From the NCBI RefSeq assembly GCF_001428605.1, contig NZ_LMID01000011.1:186001-250000 (forward strand): a stretch of DNA of 64,000 nt, given 5' to 3'. The translations under genes and the position numbers were made by a program. Shown here piece by piece: positions 33,176-42,582 of the stretch (the stretch's first letter is position 1; every line of letters starts with the position of its first letter). Source of the stretch: Sphingomonas sp. Root720 (lineage in GTDB: Bacteria > Pseudomonadota > Alphaproteobacteria > Sphingomonadales > Sphingomonadaceae). The notes below the pieces were generated by a model. The model had not been told where the DNA came from, searched no databases, and saw only the letters and a list, made by a program, of their open reading frames with translations.

Positions 33176-36100
33176 ATGCGAGGCTTGGGATCCCTGATGA
33201 CGATGCGGTGGGCGGCTCGCGGCGCTGTGGCGCTGGCGGGGGCGATCACCTTGCTCGTCTCGGCGCCTTCGCCGGCCCCCGCTTCCGAGGGTGAGAAGCC
33301 GGTCGCCCGGACCTATCCCAAATTCGCCGATGCCCCGCGCACCCAGGACTGGACCCAGGCCGATTCCAAGAGCGCCGGCTGCGTCTCCTGCCATACCGCG
33401 ACCGACCGCAAGACGATGCACCAGACCGAGGCGGTCGTGCTCGGCTGCGTCGATTGCCATGGCGGCGACGCCACCGTCCACGTCCAGCCCAGCGTGAAGG
33501 CGGGCGACGCGGCCTATGTCCGCGCCCGCGACAAGGCGCACGTCCTGCCGAAATATCCGCAGAGCTGGCATTGGCCTTCCTCGGCCAACCCGAAGCGGAG
33601 CTACACGCTGCTCAATAAGGAAGCGCCCGAATATGTGCGCTTCGTCAACCCGGCAGACTACCGTGTAGCGCGCCAGGCCTGCGGCTCCTGCCACCTGGAA
33701 ATCATCCAGGCCGCCGAACGCTCGCTGATGTCGACCGGCGCGATGCTGTGGGGTGGCGGCGCCTATAATAACGGTATCGTCCCCTACAAGAACTACATCT
33801 TCGGCGAGGCCTATACCGACAAGGGCGAACCCGCGCAGATCAAGTCGCCCGGCGCGACCCCGGGCACGGTGACCCCGGAACAGAAGGCGCGCGGCGCGCT
33901 GCCCGTCATGTATCCGCTGCCGACCTGGCACGTGATCCCGCCGAGCGACATCTTCCGCGTGTTCGAGCGTGGCGGCCGTACGATCAACACCGGCTTCGCC
34001 GAGATCGGCCTGCCCAACTCTACCGGCATCATCCAGCGGCTCGAGGAGCCGGGTCGTCCCGACCTCAAGCAATCGAACCGCGGCCCCGCCACCGGCCTGC
34101 GCGTCGCGATCCCGGTGCTCAACATCCACAAGACGCGCCTCAACGACCCGTTCATGTGGTTCATGGGCACCAACGACCAGCCCGGCGACTACCGCAACTC
34201 GGGCTGCGCCGGCTGCCACGTCGTCTACGCCAACGACCGCGAGCCGACGCACAGCCTGATCTACGCCAAATATGGCCGCGACGGACAGACCGCGACGCTC
34301 GACCCGACGATCAAGGACAAGCTCGAGCCCAGCGGCGACGGCCATGGCGGCGGCCACGGCGCCAAGGACGGCCATGGCGCCCCCGCCCCGAACCATGACG
34401 GGCATGGCGCCGAGGATGTCACCATGCACGGCACGGCGGATGTTCCGGCCCATCCGATCGGCGCGCAGAAGGAGAAGGGGCACCCGATCCAGCACGCCTT
34501 CACCAAGGCGATCCCGACTGCGCAGTGCATGAACTGCCACATGCACCAGCCCAACATCTTCCTGAACAGCTACCTCGGCTACACGATGTGGGACTATGAG
34601 TCCGACGCGCCGCTGATGTGGCCGGAAAAGCAGAAGAACCCGACGATCGCCGAGCGTCACGCCGTGCTCGAGCGCAACCCGGAGGCGGCCGCCGCGATCG
34701 GGAAATGGTCCGATCTCGATTTCCTGCGCAACGTCTATGACGATGTGAACCCGAAGGCGAAGGATACCCAGTTCGCCGACTATCACGGCCATGGCTGGAA
34801 CTTCCGCGCGATCTACAAGCGCGACCGCGAGGGCAACCTGCTCGACGCCGCCGGCAACATCGTCTCGCCCGACGATCCCGAGAAATTCCGCAAGGACGGC
34901 ATGCCCGAATTCGCCCCCGTCGGCGAACAGAAGGGCAAGGCGGTCCACATGATGGACATCCACGCCGAAAAGGGCCTGCAGTGCGCCGACTGCCACTTCG
35001 CGCAGGACAGCCACGGCAACGGCCTGATCTACGGCGAGGTCGCCAACGCCGTCGAGATCGGCTGCAAGGATTGCCACGGCACGCCCGACGCCTTCCCGAC
35101 CTTGCGCACGTCAGGTCCGGCAGCGCCTCCGGGCGGCACCGACCTGTCGCTGCTGCGCAACCAGGACGGCAAGCGCCGCTTCGAATGGACCAGCGACGCC
35201 AATGGCGAGCGCGTGCTGATCCAGCGTTCGATCGTCGATCCGAAGATCGAGTGGAAGGTGTCGCTGGTCAAGGAAGCGGTCGACCGCACCAGCGCCCATT
35301 TCAACCCGCTCGCGGCTCGCGCCAAGCTGATGGGCAAGGCGGGAGTCGAGACGGGCAAGTTCGACTGGGGACCCGGCATCGCGCCGGAGGACCGCGCGCA
35401 CAGCATGGACAAGATGGCGTGCTTCACCTGCCACCTGTCCTGGACGACGTCGTGCGGCGGATGCCACCTGCCGATCGAGGCGAACTGGAAGACCAGCAGC
35501 CACAAATATGACGGCATCGAGACGCGCAACTTCGCGACCTACAATCCGCAGGTCGCCCGCGACGAGATGTTCCAGCTCGGCATCCACCAGACGACCAAGG
35601 GCAACATCATCGCCCCGATCCGGTCGACATCGGCGCTGGTGCTGTCATCGACCAACATCAACCGCGAACGGATCTATATCCAGCAGCCGCCGATCTCGTC
35701 CGCCGGCTTCTCGAGCCAGGCGTTCGCGCCGCACTTCCCGCACACGGTCCGCAAGACCGAAACGAAGAAGTGCACCGACTGCCACCTCTCGGCGGACGAC
35801 GACAACAACGCGATCATGGCGCAGCTCAACCTGCTCGGCACCAACTTCGTGAACTTCGTCGGCATGAACGCCTGGACGGGGCTGGAGAAGGGCATCGAGG
35901 CGATCCGCGTCACCGAGTGGAGCGAACCGCAGGCCGTGATCGGCTCCTACCTCCACAAATATGCCTATCCCGACTGGTACAGGCAGCATCTCGGCCACGA
36001 CCGCGAGCTGATCGAATGGGTGCGCGGTACCCGCTTCGACAAGAATCTGTCGGGCGAGCCGGACTCGCTCGAGGAGTTCGCCAATACCCACCATCCGACC

Positions 36101-37267
36101 GGCGGGGCTGCACGCTGCGTCCAGCTACGCGGCGAATATTTCTTCGTCGCCGAGGGCAAGGGCGGCTTCCGCGCCTATGACGTCGCCTCGATCGCCAACA
36201 AGGGCACCTCGCAGCGGATCATCACCGCACCCTTCTCGCCGCTCGGCCACGACACCCACATCGCATCGCGGAACGCCACCTGCATGGCGCTGCCGACCGA
36301 CCAGAACATCTCGACCGAGCGCAACGATCACATCATCAAATATTATCCCGAGAACGAAGAGCAGAAGATGGGCGAAATCTATCGCTACGCCTTCGTCACG
36401 GACTCGGTCGAAGGCCTGATCGTCGTCAATGTCGAGACGCTGGCCGACGGCGAACCGCGCAACAACTTCTTCAAGCGCACGGTGACCTGGAACGAGAACA
36501 ATATCCTCGCCGGTGCCCGTCACATCACGCTGGGCGGCAACTATGCCTATATCACCGCCGATATCGGCTTGGTCGTGGTCGACCTCACCGATCCGAAGCA
36601 TCCGCGCCTGGCGGCGACGGTGCCTCTGCGCGACGCCCGCGCCTCGGCGCTCCAGTTCCGCTATCTCTGGGTGACGACCGCCGAAGGGCTCCAGCTCGTC
36701 GACGTGACCCATCTCGACAGGCCGGTGCTGGTCCCGTCGGCGACCGTGCCGATCGCCGATGCGCAGCGCGTCTATCTCGCCCGCACCTATGCCTATGTCG
36801 CGGCGAAGCAGGACGGTCTGGTGATCGTCGACATCAAGCGGCCGTTGAAGCCGGCGATTTATCAGAAGGTGACCTTCGACGGCCGCCTGAACGACGCCGA
36901 GGACGTGATCGTCGGTACGACCAACGCGTCGCTGTTCGCCTATGTCGCCGACGGGCGTAACGGGCTGAAGGTGATCCAGCTGACCTCGCCCGAGAGCCAA
37001 CCCAACTTCTACGGCTTCTCGCCCGCGCCGAAGCCCGAGCTGATCGCCTGGGCCAGGACGCCCTCCCCCGCGCTCGCGCTGTCGAAGGGGCTCGATCGCG
37101 ACCGCGGCGTCGACGAGAGCGGCAACCAGATCGCGATCTTCGGCCGCATCGGTTCACGTCCCTTCAAGCGCAACGAGATGGAGAAGCTCTATCTCAACGC
37201 CAAGGGCCAGGTCTGGAAGGTCAGCGACACCCCGACCTTCGCCGACTGGGTGCCGGCGCGGAAATAA
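33176..37267 (+). CDS. Decahaem cytochrome c fused to LVIVD beta propeller
   Basis: 1363 residues with a signal peptide (about 10-37, cut near PAS). Ten CXXCH sites: 69-73, 91-95, 169-173, 344-348, 451-455, 603-607, 630-634, 749-753, 760-764 and 866-870. A His/Gly-rich insert (about 388-440) lies between haems 4 and 5. The C-terminal part (about 980-1290) has at least six LVIVD-type blades, e.g. AYITADIGLVVVDLTDPKHP and AYVAAKQDGLVIVDIKRPLK. No lipobox, so it is soluble in the periplasm or secreted. It starts 8 bases after the barrel gene. Predicted electron-transfer or oxidoreductase unit of the operon; substrate unknown. Confidence 0.88.
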   Translation: MRGLGSLMTMRWAARGAVALAGAITLLVSAPSPAPASEGEKPVARTYPKFADAPRTQDWTQADSKSAGCVSCHTATDRKTMHQTEAVVLGCVDCHGGDATVHVQPSVKAGDAAYVRARDKAHVLPKYPQSWHWPSSANPKRSYTLLNKEAPEYVRFVNPADYRVARQACGSCHLEIIQAAERSLMSTGAMLWGGGAYNNGIVPYKNYIFGEAYTDKGEPAQIKSPGATPGTVTPEQKARGALPVMYPLPTWHVIPPSDIFRVFERGGRTINTGFAEIGLPNSTGIIQRLEEPGRPDLKQSNRGPATGLRVAIPVLNIHKTRLNDPFMWFMGTNDQPGDYRNSGCAGCHVVYANDREPTHSLIYAKYGRDGQTATLDPTIKDKLEPSGDGHGGGHGAKDGHGAPAPNHDGHGAEDVTMHGTADVPAHPIGAQKEKGHPIQHAFTKAIPTAQCMNCHMHQPNIFLNSYLGYTMWDYESDAPLMWPEKQKNPTIAERHAVLERNPEAAAAIGKWSDLDFLRNVYDDVNPKAKDTQFADYHGHGWNFRAIYKRDREGNLLDAAGNIVSPDDPEKFRKDGMPEFAPVGEQKGKAVHMMDIHAEKGLQCADCHFAQDSHGNGLIYGEVANAVEIGCKDCHGTPDAFPTLRTSGPAAPPGGTDLSLLRNQDGKRRFEWTSDANGERVLIQRSIVDPKIEWKVSLVKEAVDRTSAHFNPLAARAKLMGKAGVETGKFDWGPGIAPEDRAHSMDKMACFTCHLSWTTSCGGCHLPIEANWKTSSHKYDGIETRNFATYNPQVARDEMFQLGIHQTTKGNIIAPIRSTSALVLSSTNINRERIYIQQPPISSAGFSSQAFAPHFPHTVRKTETKKCTDCHLSADDDNNAIMAQLNLLGTNFVNFVGMNAWTGLEKGIEAIRVTEWSEPQAVIGSYLHKYAYPDWYRQHLGHDRELIEWVRGTRFDKNLSGEPDSLEEFANTHHPTGGAARCVQLRGEYFFVAEGKGGFRAYDVASIANKGTSQRIITAPFSPLGHDTHIASRNATCMALPTDQNISTERNDHIIKYYPENEEQKMGEIYRYAFVTDSVEGLIVVNVETLADGEPRNNFFKRTVTWNENNILAGARHITLGGNYAYITADIGLVVVDLTDPKHPRLAATVPLRDARASALQFRYLWVTTAEGLQLVDVTHLDRPVLVPSATVPIADAQRVYLARTYAYVAAKQDGLVIVDIKRPLKPAIYQKVTFDGRLNDAEDVIVGTTNASLFAYVADGRNGLKVIQLTSPESQPNFYGFSPAPKPELIAWARTPSPALALSKGLDRDRGVDESGNQIAIFGRIGSRPFKRNEMEKLYLNAKGQVWKVSDTPTFADWVPARK

Positions 37268-37315
37268 GCCGCCTCGTCATCCCGGCGTTATCCACCGCAA
37301 CGACCCTCCGGGAGT

Positions 37316-38242
37316 TCACGCCCGCGGATGGGCGTTGCGGTATACGTCCATCAGGTGCGCGGCATCGACGCCGGTATAGACCTGGGTCGACGACAGGCTG
37401 GCATGGCCGAGCAGTTCCTGCAGCGAGCGCAGGTCGGCGCCCCGCCCGAGCAGATGGGTCGCGAAGCTGTGGCGCAACGCATGCGGCGTCGTCCGCTCGC
37501 CCAGCCCCAGGCGTACCCGCGCGGCCTGTACCGCCCGACGGATCAGTTCCGGCGCCAGCGGACCGCCCCGCGCGCCGCGGAACAATATCTCGCCCGGCGC
37601 CGCCCCATAGGGGCTGAGCGCGACATAGCGCTCGATCGCCGCGCGGACCGGCGCCAGCATCGGCACGACGCGGGTCTTCGCGCGCTTGCCGGTGACGCTC
37701 AACGTATCGCCGAGCGGCAATATATCCCCGGTCAACGCCATCGCCTCGCCGATGCGTAGGCCGGCGCCATACAGCAACAGAAGCACCGCCTCGTCGCGGG
37801 CGGCGATCCAGGGTTCGGTCGCGGACTCGGCGGCATCCTCGGCGATCGCGGCGATATCGTCGGGCGCCACGGGACGGGGAACGCCCCTCTTGATCCGGGG
37901 GCCCTTGATCTTGACCGGCTTGGCCGCGCCCTGGCGGTCGGCGACGAAATCGAGAAAACTGCGGATCGCCGACAGCTCGCGCGCGGTCGAAACATTGCCC
38001 AGCCCTTCGGCCCGACGCTCGGCCAGATAGGCGCGCAGGTCGCCGCGATCTAGCCGGGTCAGCAAGGCGGCATCGACCACCCCGCCGCGATGGCGGCCGA
38101 TGAAGCCGATCAGCCGATGGGCGGTGGCGAGATAGGCACGGACGGTATGCTCCGACCGCCGCCGGTCGCGGCGCAGATGATCCGCCCACAGCACGGCAAC
38201 GCCGCGAGCGGGATGATCGTCCAATGTCAGGGCAGCAACCAC
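37316..38242 (-). CDS. xerC: Tyrosine recombinase XerC
   Basis: 308 residues, the size of XerC/XerD, which resolve chromosome dimers at dif with FtsK. Catalytic residues are visible: Arg in GAGLRIGEA, Lys in TGKRAKTRVVP, HALRHSFATHLL, LLGHASLSSTQ and the Tyr in QVYTGV. The N-terminal SAM-like core-binding domain is present. Start is GTG at 38242, 16 bases inside the DUF484 gene. The DUF484-xerC order is the usual one in proteobacteria and supports XerC over XerD. Confidence 0.9.
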   Translation of the reverse strand: MVAALTLDDHPARGVAVLWADHLRRDRRRSEHTVRAYLATAHRLIGFIGRHRGGVVDAALLTRLDRGDLRAYLAERRAEGLGNVSTARELSAIRSFLDFVADRQGAAKPVKIKGPRIKRGVPRPVAPDDIAAIAEDAAESATEPWIAARDEAVLLLLYGAGLRIGEAMALTGDILPLGDTLSVTGKRAKTRVVPMLAPVRAAIERYVALSPYGAAPGEILFRGARGGPLAPELIRRAVQAARVRLGLGERTTPHALRHSFATHLLGRGADLRSLQELLGHASLSSTQVYTGVDAAHLMDVYRNAHPRA

Positions 38243-38787
38243 CGCCCTATCATGCGCGAAAGCATCGCGCCGAGGAAGCCCAGCAGTTCGGACCCGGCAC
38301 GGGTTTCGAACCCCATCGGACGGCGCTGGCCCAGCGCCAGCACCCCGCCCGGCAGCGGCGCTTCGGACGAGAGGCGGATCAGCGCCTCGGCGCGGATCAG
38401 TTCGGACGCCGGCCCGAACAGCGGATGGCCGCGATCGACGCTGCGCATCACCACCCCCTCGATATCGAGGATGGACCGCTCGATGATCCGGCGCTCGACG
38501 AACTGCATGCCCGAAGCATCGGCGCGCAGCCCGCGATCGTCGACGAACAGGGCGACCGAGACTGCGTCGAGGCCGAGCATGTCGGGCCAGACCTGGGTGA
38601 CGATGTGGATAAGATGATCGAGCCCGTCGGCCTCGGTGGCGGCGAGCACGGCGGCATGGATCGACGAGACCGCGCCCGAATGGCCGCGCGCGAAGGCAAT
38701 GAGGTCCTGATTGGCCTCCTCCACCTCGGCCATGCGCCGCTTGAGCGAGGCCATCGCGCCGCCCTCGAAGTCGATCACGCTTCCCAT
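38227..38787 (-). CDS. DUF484 family protein
   Basis: 186-residue GAF-like protein with N-terminal coiled region (LKRRMAEVEEANQDLIAFAR) and conserved ends LGALALGQ-like text seen here as GGVLALGQRR. Function unknown, but the gene is commonly next to xerC. ATG 38787 (MGSVIDFEGG) is chosen; a TTG 21 bases upstream is less likely. Confidence 0.85.
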   Translation of the reverse strand: MGSVIDFEGGAMASLKRRMAEVEEANQDLIAFARGHSGAVSSIHAAVLAATEADGLDHLIHIVTQVWPDMLGLDAVSVALFVDDRGLRADASGMQFVERRIIERSILDIEGVVMRSVDRGHPLFGPASELIRAEALIRLSSEAPLPGGVLALGQRRPMGFETRAGSELLGFLGAMLSRMIGRWLLP

Positions 38788-39104
38788 GACGGGCAGTTTA
38801 CCCCGCAATGGTTAACACACAATGGGTTGTTTGGTGGTCCGCAAGCACCGCGCGCGATGCGCCGCCCTGACCGAAGCGCGCTCCGTCGCTGCGAAGATGG
38901 CCTTTGCATAAACGGCCGCGTCCCTAAATCTCCCGATCGTCATCCCGGCGAAAGCCGGGATCTACCTTTTCCTTCCGGGAGATGCGCCTGCCCGCATGCC
39001 CAAGGTCCAGCGAGATTCCGGCTTTCGCCGGAATGACGAGGAAATTTACGCAAAGCGCCCGCCTGCGCTGGCATGACGGGAAGAAAACCGCGCCGACAAA
39101 GGCG
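38788..39104. repeat. 317-base intergenic region carrying a palindromic repeat
   Basis: No gene is supported. Left arm at 38938-38963 (cgtcatcccggcgaaagccg...) and right arm at 39012-39038 are inverted complements of the dispersed repeat family. A truncated arm lies at 39064-39079 (tgcgctggcatgacggg). The part 38788-38937 should hold the promoter of DUF484-xerC, but no clear boxes were seen. Confidence 0.8.
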
Positions 39105-39461
39105 CTAATGCCCGGCCTTCTGCTGCTCCCACGCCCTGAACTTCTTGGTGAGACAACCGGTCGAGCCGGACGCACCGGAAGGCGAGCAGGAGCCGTTCCC
39201 GCTTTCGCCGCCCTCCATCAGGCGGTGGCGCTCGCGCGACACGCCGTCGACATCTTCCTGGAAATAATCGAAGCCGTTCGGGCGCAGCGCCTCGGGGATG
39301 CGGTAGCGCTCGGACGCGTTGCCGCGCCGGCACACCACGATGTCTCCCGGGCGCCCGCGCGGACAGCCGGTGGCCGCTTCGATCGCCCTGCCCAGGGTCG
39401 GTGCGGCTGTCGCGGCCGCCGCCGGCGCCTCGGCCGCCAGCAGCAGCGCCAGCAGGATCAG
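39105..39461 (-). CDS. Small exported Cys-containing protein, start codon uncertain
   Basis: The frame continues past the first GTG (39338) to a signal-peptide-like stretch ([17 protein letters not shown]) that begins at CTG 39461, overlapping the transaldolase stop. No ATG, GTG or TTG exists in this frame between 39338 and well inside transaldolase, so CTG is my best guess. The mature part has four cysteines, two of them in [18 protein letters not shown] and two in [14 protein letters not shown], and a [10 protein letters not shown] motif. It resembles small sphingomonad exported proteins of unknown function. If GTG 39338 is the true start, the protein is 77 residues without a signal. Confidence 0.6.
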   Translation of the reverse strand: MILLALLLAAEAPAAAATAAPTLGRAIEAATGCPRGRPGDIVVCRRGNASERYRIPEALRPNGFDYFQEDVDGVSRERHRLMEGGESGNGSCSPSGASGSTGCLTKKFRAWEQQKAGH

Positions 39462-40111
39462 AGGATGCTCTGCCCCGTCTTGGCCCAGTCGGCCATGAAG
39501 CCCTGGATACCCTTGTCGGTCAGCGGGTGGTTGAACAGCGCGCGGATCACCGCGGCCGGCGCGGTCATCACGTCCGCGCCGATCTTCGCCGATTCGAGGA
39601 TGTGGATCGGGTGGCGGACGCTGGCGACCAGGATTTCGGTGCCGAAGTCGTAATTGTCGTAGATCTGGCGGATATCGGCGATCAGCGCCATGCCGTCGAA
39701 GCCGATGTCGTCGTGACGGCCGACGAAGGGCGAGATGAAGGCCGCCCCCGCCTTGCCCGCCAGCAGCGCCTGGTTGGCCGAGAAGCAGAGCGTGACGTTG
39801 ACCATCGTGCCGTCGTCGGACAGCGCCTTGCAGGTCTTCAGGCCGTCGATCGTCAGCGGCACCTTGATGCAGACATTATCGGCGATCTTGCGGAGGATTT
39901 CGGCCTCCTTCATCATCGTATCATGGTCGAGCGCCACGACCTCCGCCGACACCGGACCGGGGACGATCTTGCAGATCTCGGCGATCACGTCGACGAACTG
40001 CTTGCCCGATTTGGCGATCAGCGACGGATTGGTGGTGACGCCGTCGAGCAGCCCGGTGGCCGCCATTTCGGCGATATCTGCAGTGTCCGCGGTGTCGACA
40101 AAGAACTTCAT
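39458..40111 (-). CDS. tal: Transaldolase, small (TalC/FSA-like) type
   Basis: 217-residue transaldolase of the short subfamily, transferring dihydroxyacetone units in the pentose phosphate pathway. Schiff-base lysine K83 in VCIKVPLT, N-terminal MKFFVDTAD and GVTTNPSL are typical. ATG at 40111 is followed at once by that motif; the longer frame adds unlikely residues. Confidence 0.93.
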   Translation of the reverse strand: MKFFVDTADTADIAEMAATGLLDGVTTNPSLIAKSGKQFVDVIAEICKIVPGPVSAEVVALDHDTMMKEAEILRKIADNVCIKVPLTIDGLKTCKALSDDGTMVNVTLCFSANQALLAGKAGAAFISPFVGRHDDIGFDGMALIADIRQIYDNYDFGTEILVASVRHPIHILESAKIGADVMTAPAAVIRALFNHPLTDKGIQGFMADWAKTGQSIL

Positions 40112-40267
40112 CGGAAATAGCCCCTCTGGCTGCGTATCTGGTTGGGCGTGCCTATAGCCGCGCCGAGGTCCGCCGCCTAGGGCCGGAACGGCCATCGACG
40201 CAGGTTATCCACCGCTTCGGCGGGGCCGGCATTGCGGCGATGGCGAGCCGCCCCTAAGCACGGGTCG

Positions 40268-42436
40268 ATGGCCCGCGCCCATGTCCTCCTGCTCAATCCC
40301 GCCCTCGGCCCGCTCGATTACCGCGCCGATCGCGAGCATGTCGTGGAGCCGGGCAGCATCGTGCTCGCACCGCTTGGGCCCCGGCAGATCGTCGGCGTGG
40401 TGTGGGAGGAGGAGACGCTGCCCTCGGCCGACCAGGTCGGCGACAACCGGCTGCGGCCGCTCCTCGGCGTCTATGACGTGCCGCCGCTCGCCGCCCCGCT
40501 CCGCCGGCTGATCGAGTGGACGTCGGATTATTATCTGGCGCCGCCCGCCGCGGTGCTGCGCATGGCACTGCCATCCTCCAGCGCGCTCGACGGCGCCCGG
40601 ACGATCGTCGAATATCGCGCGACCGGCGATCGGCCGGGTCGGGTGACGCCCCAGCGCGAACAGGCGCTCGACCGGATCGGCCAGCGCCAGGGGCTGATCC
40701 GCGAACTGGCGACGATCGCCGACGTCTCCGAGGGAGTGATCCGCGGGCTCGTGAAATCGGGCGCGATCGAGGCCGTGACGGTCTCGATCGACACGCCCTG
40801 GGACCCGCCCGATCCCGATCACAGCGAGGTCGTGCTTTCGGACGAGCAGCGATTGGCGGCCGGCATGCTGGCCGACGCGGTGAAGGCGGAGAGCTTCCAC
40901 CCCTTCCTGCTCGACGGGGTCACCGGATCGGGCAAGACCGAGGTCTATTTCGAGGCGATCGCCGAGGCGCTGCGGGCCGGCCACCAGACGCTCGTCCTGC
41001 TGCCCGAGATCGCGCTGACCGAGCCGTTCCTCAAGCGTTTCGAGGCGCGCTTCGGCCATCTGCCGGTCGCCTGGCACAGCGAGCTCCGGCAGTCGCAGCG
41101 GCGGCGCGCCTGGCGCGGGATCGTCCATGGCGAGGCGAAGGTCGTCGTGGGCGCGCGATCGGCGCTGTTCCTGCCCTATCGCGACCTCGGCCTGATCATC
41201 GTCGACGAGGCGCACGAAACCAGCTTCAAGCAGGAGGACGGCGTCCTCTACCACGCCCGCGACGTCGCGGTGATGCGCGCCAAGCTCGAGGCGATCCCGA
41301 TCGTCCTCGCATCGGCCACGCCCGCGATCGAGACCCGGCAGCAGGCGGCGATCGGCCGCTATACCGAGCTCAAGCTCACATCGCGGCATGGCGCGGCCGA
41401 AATGCCGACGATCGAAGCGATCGACCTGCTTGCCGATCCGCCGCCGCGCGGCCGCTGGATCGCGCCGTCGCTGGTGCTGGCGCTGGCCGACCGGCTCGAG
41501 AAGAAGGAGCAGAGCCTGCTCTTCCTCAACCGGCGCGGCTATGCGCCGCTGACCCTTTGCCGGACCTGCGGCCACCGCTTCCAGTGCCCCAACTGCACCG
41601 CCTGGATGGTCGAGCACCGGCTCCTCGGCCGGCTGCAATGCCATCATTGCGGACATAGCATGCCCCCGCCCGCAGTCTGTCCCGAATGCAAGGACGAGGA
41701 CAGCCTGGTCGCCTGCGGCCCCGGGGTCGAGCGGATCGCCGACGAGGTCGCGGCGCTGTTCCCCGACGCGCGGGTCGCGATCGCCACCTCGGACACGCTC
41801 TCCACCCCGGCGCGCGCCGCCGAGTTCGTCGAACGGATGGAGGCGAGCGACATCGACGTGGTGGTCGGCACCCAGCTCGTCACCAAGGGCTATCATTTTC
41901 CCGAACTGACGCTGGTAGGGGTGATCGATGCCGATCTCGGCCTGTCGGGCGGGGACCTGCGCGCGGCCGAGCGCAGCTTCCAGCAGATCGCACAGGTCGC
42001 AGGGCGTGCGGGGCGCGGCGCCAAGCCCGGTCATGTCTACATCCAGACCCATTCCCCAACCGCACCGGTGATCCGGTCGCTGCTCTCGGGTGACGCACAG
42101 AGCTTCTACGATGCCGAGACCGAGGCCCGGAAAATGGCGGAGGCTCCGCCCTTCGGCCGCTACGCCGCGATCATCATCTCGGCCGAGAAGCTCGAGGAAG
42201 CGGTGACGACCGCGCGGCTGATCGGCCGGACATCCCCCGCCATCGACGGGATGCACGTCTACGGCCCGGCCCCCGCCCCGCTGGCGATGCTGCGCGGGCG
42301 GCATCGCCAGCGGCTGCTCGTCCACGCGCGGCGCTCGCTCGACGTCCAGCATGTGATTCGGGAATGGCTGGGGCCGCTGCAATGGCCGCGCGGCGTTCGG
42401 GTCGCGGTGGACGTGGATCCCTATAGTTTCCTGTGA
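40268..42436 (+). CDS. priA: Primosomal replication helicase PriA
   Basis: 722-residue replication restart helicase. Walker A GVTGSGKTEVYFE, Walker B VDEAHE, and eight zinc-binding cysteines (CRTCGHRFQCPNC and CHHCGHSMPPPAVCPEC) are present, then the helicase C-terminal QVAGRAGRG. ATG 40268 (MARAHVLLLN) starts the 3' DNA-end-binding domain. A 725-residue open frame on the other strand is a composition shadow. Confidence 0.95.
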   Translation: MARAHVLLLNPALGPLDYRADREHVVEPGSIVLAPLGPRQIVGVVWEEETLPSADQVGDNRLRPLLGVYDVPPLAAPLRRLIEWTSDYYLAPPAAVLRMALPSSSALDGARTIVEYRATGDRPGRVTPQREQALDRIGQRQGLIRELATIADVSEGVIRGLVKSGAIEAVTVSIDTPWDPPDPDHSEVVLSDEQRLAAGMLADAVKAESFHPFLLDGVTGSGKTEVYFEAIAEALRAGHQTLVLLPEIALTEPFLKRFEARFGHLPVAWHSELRQSQRRRAWRGIVHGEAKVVVGARSALFLPYRDLGLIIVDEAHETSFKQEDGVLYHARDVAVMRAKLEAIPIVLASATPAIETRQQAAIGRYTELKLTSRHGAAEMPTIEAIDLLADPPPRGRWIAPSLVLALADRLEKKEQSLLFLNRRGYAPLTLCRTCGHRFQCPNCTAWMVEHRLLGRLQCHHCGHSMPPPAVCPECKDEDSLVACGPGVERIADEVAALFPDARVAIATSDTLSTPARAAEFVERMEASDIDVVVGTQLVTKGYHFPELTLVGVIDADLGLSGGDLRAAERSFQQIAQVAGRAGRGAKPGHVYIQTHSPTAPVIRSLLSGDAQSFYDAETEARKMAEAPPFGRYAAIIISAEKLEEAVTTARLIGRTSPAIDGMHVYGPAPAPLAMLRGRHRQRLLVHARRSLDVQHVIREWLGPLQWPRGVRVAVDVDPYSFL

Positions 42437-42446
42437 TCGAGCGCTT

Positions 42447-42525
42447 CATCCCAACGAAAGCCGGGAACCTATTTCTCTTTACTGTGGATAAGCCGGGGAG
42501 ATTCCGGCTTTCGCCGGAATGACGG
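42447..42525. repeat. Dispersed palindromic repeat, third good copy
   Basis: Left arm catcccaacgaaagccggga (from 42447) and right arm gagattccggctttcgccgg (from 42498) in the gap between priA and fliP. The right arm is identical over 27 bases to the right arm at 39012-39038. Confidence 0.82.
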
Positions 42526-42582
42526 CGCGGGCGCAAGACGAAGCGCTTGAAGTTAGCCTGCCCAAGTGCTGAAACGCCGTTC

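Noticed and set aside
38938-39038. Possible CRISPR unit
   Set aside because: Only paired inverted arms with one spacer; no regular direct repeats and no cas genes.
40205-42382. 725-residue open frame opposite priA
   Set aside because: No recognisable domain; PriA motifs and zinc cysteines on the plus strand are decisive.
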